In this document: one piece after another, positions 35,264 to 39,177 of the stretch | Layout of the letters: each line of letters begins with the position of its first letter | How positions within the stretch are numbered: position 1 is the stretch's first letter | Notes under the pieces: model-generated | The model's database searches: none | Told to the model about the DNA's origin: nothing | The model's input: only the letters and a program-made list of their open reading frames with translations | Made by a program: the position numbers and the translations under genes | Origin: Butyrivibrio sp. | GTDB taxonomy: Bacteria; Bacillota; Clostridia; Lachnospirales; Lachnospiraceae | NCBI RefSeq assembly: GCF_017635265.1 | Contig: NZ_JAGBLU010000132.1 | Location: 1 to 39,177, forward strand | Direction of reading: 5' to 3' | DNA length: 39,177 bases

Positions 35264-35272
35264 GGAGAAGGT

Positions 35273-35299
35273 TAACATAATATATAAATCTGCCGATAA
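35273..35299 (+). promoter_or_regulatory. Sigma-D (flagellar sigma factor) promoter
   Basis: A perfect sigma-28/SigD -10 element GCCGATAA (35292-35299) is preceded, 15 bases upstream, by TAAC (35273-35276), three of four in the TAAA -35 element. The start codon of the coiled-coil gene is 52 bases downstream. Confidence 0.65.
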
Positions 35300-35350
35300 A
35301 TAAGATGAAAGCTGTAATAGACCTTTTTTGATGACACAGGGAGGTGTTTC

Positions 35351-36433
35351 ATGAGAATACAGCAGAACATGGGTATGCAACAAGCCTTATGCACTTCGTC
35401 TTATGCGGTGAGAAAAAAGGATGTTTCTTCACCACTTTCAAAATTTACGGATAAAATAACAGAGGATGATAAGCCTGCTATATCTCAGCAGATGAGGCAG
35501 ATGATAAGAGACCTTAAACAGGAACAGTATAAAAATGCCGAGTCAAAGAATCAGACAGATGGCTTTTCAAAACTGTCAGGAACCCCCGATGCCGCAGAGG
35601 AAGAAGAAATTGTTAATTCCGAGAAGTATAATTACAAAAAAGTGGCAACAAAGATCCGTCAAGCCAAGACATCTATCAGCGCAGGTCAGGCTGTTCTTGC
35701 TGCTAAAAGAGAAACCTTAAAGCTAAAAAGAAAAATAGCATCCGGTTCAGGAGATGCCAAAGAGCTTCAGATTGCCCTTACTCATGCTAAACGCATGGAA
35801 ATGGTGGCAAGAAAAAAGAAGCACCATCTTGAGCTTGAAGAGCTTGTTGAGAATACACAAAAAAGGGACGAAAAACTTGACGGACAGAAAAGTGCTTTAG
35901 TGCAGATGCAAAGTGCTGTTGTCTCTGCCGAAGAAGAAAAGATTACAGAGAAAGAAGATGCTATATTTGATGCGCGGGAAGAAATGCTGAATCAGGCTCT
36001 TGAGCAGATGCAGGAAGGAAGTGTTTCTTTTTCTGAAGAGGAATTAAGAAATCTTAATGAGATGATCGCAGAGTTTGGAGAAGAGCAGCTCAAAGAACTG
36101 GAAGAAGTCATGGAGATGATGGAAACCATGGAAGTGGTAGATCCTCATATGAGTAAAGAAGACCTTGAGGAGCTCAAAAGGAAACACCGCGCATCGGAAG
36201 ATAAGGCGATCATGAAAGCAAATATGGAATATCTTAAAGATATGATAAAGCATGAATTATCTAAAAATGCTTCCATGCCAGGGATGGGAAGCACAGGAGC
36301 TTCACTTACAGCATCCTTTAGCATGCCGCAGGGAATGGGGGCAGGTGCAGGGATTCCTGCTTTACAGGCATCAGTTCCATCAATAGATGTGGGAACAGGA
36401 GCGGGGGCTTCATCAATAGATATTCAGGTTTAA
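35351..36433 (+). CDS. Coiled-coil protein under a flagellar-type promoter, function unknown
   Basis: A 360-residue protein with no recognised domain. The first residues, MRIQQNMGMQQAL, resemble the N-terminus of flagellins (typically M-R/V-I/V-Q-HNM). A charged region follows, then a long heptad-like helical segment (about 100-290) rich in Lys/Glu, and a Gly/Met/Ser-rich tail (about 305-360). No signal peptide or membrane segment. A SigD-type promoter stands in front and a terminator behind, so it is a single-gene unit probably expressed with late flagellar genes. It may be a motility accessory or export-related protein; this is inference from the promoter and N-terminus. GGGAGGTG precedes the ATG. 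Confidence 0.8.
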   Translation: MRIQQNMGMQQALCTSSYAVRKKDVSSPLSKFTDKITEDDKPAISQQMRQMIRDLKQEQYKNAESKNQTDGFSKLSGTPDAAEEEEIVNSEKYNYKKVATKIRQAKTSISAGQAVLAAKRETLKLKRKIASGSGDAKELQIALTHAKRMEMVARKKKHHLELEELVENTQKRDEKLDGQKSALVQMQSAVVSAEEEKITEKEDAIFDAREEMLNQALEQMQEGSVSFSEEELRNLNEMIAEFGEEQLKELEEVMEMMETMEVVDPHMSKEDLEELKRKHRASEDKAIMKANMEYLKDMIKHELSKNASMPGMGSTGASLTASFSMPQGMGAGAGIPALQASVPSIDVGTGAGASSIDIQV

Positions 36434-36473
36434 GTTACAGGAGAGTTTCTGACAATTGATATTGTGATATTAT

Positions 36474-36509
36474 AGGCATATACAGAAAATGTTTTGTATA
36501 TGCCTTTTT
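36474..36509 (+). terminator. Terminator after the coiled-coil gene
   Basis: AGGCATATACA (36474-36484) pairs with TGTATATGCCT (36495-36505), followed by TTTTC. Confidence 0.85.
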
Positions 36510-36566
36510 CTGTATCAAGGCAACTATGAATTTTGTGTATAAATAAAAAAAGAGGGGATAAAGGAA

Positions 36567-37226
36567 ATGATAGTTGAAGGAAAACATATCTACATATATG
36601 GAGAAAAAGGAAAAAAAGTTCCCCTTGTGATTACCAATACATTCCAGGGAAATGGAAGCAGTATTTACAACGAGCTATGTTCTATGACAGATAAAAAAGT
36701 AAATCTGGCTGTAATAAGCGATATAAACTGGGATGATGAAATGTCACCGTGGGAATGTCCGCCTCTAAGTAAAAATGACAGTCCCTGCACAGGTGGTGCG
36801 GATAAATATCTAAAGAAGCTGACTGACAGCATAATACCGGCAATAAAAAATGACGTTGGCACTGAACCTGAATATATTGGCATAGCCGGTTATTCTCTGG
36901 CGGGACTGTTTGCCATCTATAGCCTTTATAAAACGGATATATTTTCAAGAGCCGTAAGTGCCTCCGGTTCCATGTGGTTTCCGGATTTTGTCGAATACAC
37001 ACAAAAAAATGACTTTTCCAAAAAGCCCGATAAAGTCTATTTTTCCCTTGGTGATAAAGAGGCGCATACAAGGCATAAGCTGCTTGGCACAGTAGAAGAC
37101 AAAACCCATGAAATTTATGAACAATTCAAAGCCAAAGGTATAAATGCAATTTTTGAAATGAATCCCGGCAATCACTTTAAGGATGCGGATATCAGGCTTG
37201 CCAAAGGTATTGCTTGGATTTTGTAA
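36567..37226 (+). CDS. Alpha/beta-hydrolase esterase
   Basis: A 219-residue serine hydrolase of the putative esterase (EsteraseD-like) type. The nucleophile elbow is IAGYSLAG (G-Y-S-L-A-G); an Asp in SLGDKEAHT and a His in NPGNHFKDA complete the probable triad. No signal peptide, so cytoplasmic. AGAGGGGATAAAGG precedes the ATG. Its substrate is not evident; siderophore or acyl esters are common in relatives. Confidence 0.83.
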   Translation: MIVEGKHIYIYGEKGKKVPLVITNTFQGNGSSIYNELCSMTDKKVNLAVISDINWDDEMSPWECPPLSKNDSPCTGGADKYLKKLTDSIIPAIKNDVGTEPEYIGIAGYSLAGLFAIYSLYKTDIFSRAVSASGSMWFPDFVEYTQKNDFSKKPDKVYFSLGDKEAHTRHKLLGTVEDKTHEIYEQFKAKGINAIFEMNPGNHFKDADIRLAKGIAWIL

Positions 37227-37264
37227 ACATGCATTCTTATGATAGACATGCCTACAGTCAAATG

Positions 37265-37307
37265 CTGTTGTTTAATATGTTGAAATATGAACAACAGGTC
37301 TTTTTTT
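37265..37307 (+). terminator. Terminator after the esterase gene
   Basis: CTGTTGTT (37265-37272) pairs with AACAACAG (37290-37297), followed by GTC and a seven-T run. Confidence 0.8.
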
Positions 37308-37407
37308 ATTTCTTTAATGGTAATTTTCTATATATGAGCAGGTCTCTTATAGAAAAGAACAGGCACACAATACCCATAATGTAGTACCAGGGATTTTCTG
37401 CAGGTGA

Positions 37408-37674
37408 GAAGAAAATCTTTCCTCATTTAGAGATGCCTTTAAGGCAACTATCAGCCAGCTGGTGAGGGTTGACCTTAAAAATGACAGCTCATATTCAAAA
37501 GAACAGCAGCTTGTTTTAAGTGATCTTACAGCCGTATGTATAGCGTATGCATATCTTGACTGGCTGGCAGGAGAGTACGGGCAGGCGCAGCTCACTGATG
37601 TCATAGACATTACCAAAGGGATATTAAAAGATACGCTGGCTCATGTTGTCTATGTAAAGGAAAGTAAGGCATAG
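37408..37674 (+). pseudogene. Start-less C-terminal gene remnant
   Basis: From just after a TGA at 37405 the frame is open to 37674 and reads as an ordinary protein tail, with segments FRDAFKATISQLVRVDLKND and AVCIAYAYLDWLAGEYGQ. No ATG with a ribosome site fits; the only internal start is a GTG at 37462 without one. The composition and the WLAG segment remind me of the C-terminal domain of TetR-type regulators, but this is weak. Most likely the surviving 3' end of a deleted gene. Confidence 0.45.
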
Positions 37675-37825
37675 TTTACCGGTAGTGAGCGGGAGAAAAA
37701 TAAGAACATCTTGCTTTGTTACATCTCTATTATTCAATAGTAGAGATATTCTATAAAATGTGGTAATATACTCTATGTTTTGGGCACCATAAATTGTTGC
37801 GTAAAATCTATTGCCTTGAAATAAG

Positions 37826-37951
37826 AATCCCGTATTTACGGGGAATTGGAGAAATAATATGAAACTCGGAATCGAAGTTCGATAGGGTTTTCATAAAAAT
37901 CGATGTATTTGATATGAAAGTCGATAAAACCCTATGTTTACAGGACTTCGA
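37826..37951 (+). other. Gene stub (8 codons) and nested inverted repeat
   Basis: A small hairpin (about 37827-37845) is followed by a ribosome site (GGAG) and ATG at 37859 reading only MKLGIEVR before TAG (37883-37885). From 37872 the DNA is an inverted repeat: TCGAAGT (37872-37878) with ACTTCGA (37945-37951), ATAGGGTTTT (37882-37891) with AAAACCCTAT (37926-37935), and TTTCATA (37889-37895) with TATGAAA (37913-37919). It looks like a short palindromic element sitting in, or regulating, a former reading frame. Confidence 0.5.
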
Positions 37952-38062
37952 GAATGCTTAACTTCATGTATCTTGATGTAACTATTATAAAAGCCGATGT
38001 TAAAATGGCGTAAAAATGGTGTAAAGTGTAACTACCACTGAACTCAATACAACGAAAATAAT

Positions 38063-38096
38063 GCCTGTTGGAGATTTAATCTTCAGCAGGCTTTTT
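38063..38096 (+). terminator. Terminator before the right-edge gene
   Basis: GCCTGTTGGAG (38063-38073) pairs with CTTCAGCAGGC (38081-38091, two G-T pairs), followed by TTTTT. No intact gene feeds it now, which fits loss of a gene from the 37227-38060 stretch. Otherwise 37675-38060 shows only an imperfect hairpin near 37726-37750 and a possible -10 (TATACT, 37767-37772). Confidence 0.8.
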
Positions 38097-38153
38097 GTAT
38101 AATTGAAGCTAGTTGAGTGTTGCTCAGAATATTCGATTTAGGGGGCTGTTAAA

Positions 38154-39062
38154 GTGGAGTACACAAAATTATCTTCGTATAAATTCAAAAAGGGCAAATT
38201 TATTTCACCATGGAATGAATTTATGAATCCCGTTGATGACAATAAATCATGGACTTATGGAAGATTACCAGAGTATATATGGATAGCTTTAATATTTCAT
38301 AAATATGGTAGACAAGAAGGCTTTAAAAGATTAAGCCCAATCTTATATATAATAAAGGATAAAACGTCATTAACGCATATTAGAATGTCCGATTTTTTGT
38401 TGGCTAGCGAAGCTGAAAAAGAATGTATTTTTAACGCTTTATTTGATAATGCAGGATTAGAGTGCTTGGCGCCGTTAACGGTGGTTATTACAGGCGAAAT
38501 TGATTCGATGTTCGCTCTAAAGTTCACTAATAGTATGTTGATTGAGGAAAGAGTAAAGATAATTCAAGATTGCATGCAAAAGGTTATGGGGCATCAATCA
38601 AACGAAGCTACGGATATACGGTATATCCCTTTGGTATATAGTATTATCTGCGGAAAGTTGCATGTGATGAAAGAGCAAGGTGATATGCTGTTTAAGTATC
38701 AATTAGTGGAGCATTCATCTGAAGAGATGAGGATGATAAGGCCGTTGGTTCGTTCGAGCGAATTAATGCTTTTAACTATGGAAAAAGCTAATGATACTTA
38801 TTTAGATGTGTTTTGGAGTGCAATTAGTGAGTTAACGGAGTGTGATTTATATATTATGGGTTTTGACAAAGAAAGAGCAGATACAAAAAAATACTATGTT
38901 TTTGTTAAAGATATATTTGGATATTTTCAGCAATTATATGAGGCTTGTGATCCTTTGGATAAAAGGATGAAAGTCCTTTTTGGTATAGCTACATATTCAT
39001 TCAAAAGACTTGAAGAAGCAGAAAACCATAACCTATATAGTGTATGCTCAGCAACCGGCTGA
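38154..39062 (+). CDS. Unrecognised protein, probably 5' part of an interrupted gene
   Basis: A 302-residue soluble, mostly helical protein starting from GTG 38154 after GGGGGC (38140 region). Visible near the start: SPWNEFMN and RLPEYIWIALIFHKYGR. It has no domain that I can name with confidence. Codon use is more A+T-rich (many TTA, ATT, GAT) than the housekeeping genes, suggesting acquisition. It ends abruptly in SVCSATG and the stop lies inside a hairpin that starts foreign-looking DNA at about 39056, so the original protein was probably longer. Confidence 0.6.
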   Translation: MEYTKLSSYKFKKGKFISPWNEFMNPVDDNKSWTYGRLPEYIWIALIFHKYGRQEGFKRLSPILYIIKDKTSLTHIRMSDFLLASEAEKECIFNALFDNAGLECLAPLTVVITGEIDSMFALKFTNSMLIEERVKIIQDCMQKVMGHQSNEATDIRYIPLVYSIICGKLHVMKEQGDMLFKYQLVEHSSEEMRMIRPLVRSSELMLLTMEKANDTYLDVFWSAISELTECDLYIMGFDKERADTKKYYVFVKDIFGYFQQLYEACDPLDKRMKVLFGIATYSFKRLEEAENHNLYSVCSATG

Positions 39063-39177
39063 TTTTTTCAGCCGATGCTTTCGCATAAAAAATAACAACA
39101 ATTGTACCTTGAAAATATCAAAATCAATTTTTGGAACAAAGAAAGCCTTAACAGGCTATCCAAGTTCATTGAGATGA
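39056..39177. mobile_element. Possible end of an inserted element at the right edge
   Basis: CGGCTGA (39056-39062) and TCAGCCG (39068-39074) form a 7-bp stem around TTTTT, then ATGC/GCAT (39074-39085 area) makes a second small stem. The remaining ~100 bases carry no gene. Two close hairpins at the point where the preceding reading frame breaks off are what the end of an insertion could look like, but no transposase is inside the window. Confidence 0.3.

Noticed and set aside
1-39177. CRISPR array, tRNA or rRNA genes.
   Set aside because: No regularly spaced direct repeats, no GGTTCGAATCC-like tRNA arms and no rRNA-like sequence were seen in the intergenic DNA.

Overview
The window reads as chromosomal DNA of an anaerobic Clostridia bacterium, most likely a motile member of the Lachnospiraceae (Butyrivibrio/Roseburia-like). 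The grounds are: a SCIFF peptide with its radical SAM maturase directly before a fused SecDF; the clostridial housekeeping run priA-def-fmt-yugP-rsmB-rlmN-prpC-prkC-rsgA; A+T-rich DNA with strong AGGAGG-type ribosome sites; and sigma-D (flagellar) promoter signatures. The species is an inference from gene content only. Apart from an IS30-type transposase start at the left edge, every recognised gene lies on the + strand.

Layout. 1-260: the 5' end of an IS30-like transposase gene (minus strand) and its repeat-bearing flank. 300-4531: scfA (six-Cys ribosomal peptide), an intervening terminator/attenuator, scfB and secDF. 4661-4885: a deleted flavodoxin-type oxidoreductase pseudogene. 5081-7015: recJ, followed by a nested-hairpin stretch. 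7227-22653: a long co-directional housekeeping block (murE, priA, def, a three-gene polar amino acid ABC transporter, fmt, a zinc metallopeptidase, rsmB, rlmN, the phosphatase/kinase pair prpC-prkC, rsgA, a histidine phosphatase). 22748-25360: nagA and an NSS-family sodium symporter. 25372-26068: a ~700-bp imperfect palindrome with a perfect 51-bp inverted repeat near its ends. 26238-33397: a signalling and redox section (7TM-degenerate GGDEF-EAL protein, patatin-like lipase, Old Yellow Enzyme-type reductase, FIST sensor protein and a soluble chemotaxis receptor). 33580-35177: a 40-residue ORF resembling only the coupling loop of an ABC permease, overlapping an aberrant ABC ATPase, then a YitT-type membrane protein. 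35273-36433: a coiled-coil protein behind a sigma-D-type promoter. 36567-37226: an esterase. 37227-38153: decayed and structured DNA. 38154-39062: a foreign-looking gene that seems to be cut short near the right edge.

How it works together. The housekeeping genes cover initiation and maturation of proteins (fmt, def), ribosome assembly and rRNA modification (rsgA, rsmB, rlmN), wall synthesis (murE) with its Ser/Thr kinase-phosphatase control (prkC/prpC), replication restart and repair (priA, recJ) and protein export (secDF). The right half is accessory: sensing and motility-linked genes (EAL, FIST, MCP, the sigma-D gene), redox and lipid hydrolases, and several signs of gene decay and mobile DNA. 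The observations most worth a second look are the giant palindrome with differing but co-located local hairpins, the micro-permease/aberrant ATPase pair, the sigma-D-driven coiled-coil gene whose N-terminus looks like a flagellin, the nested hairpin before murE, and the interrupted-looking gene at the right edge. No tRNA, rRNA or CRISPR array was seen.
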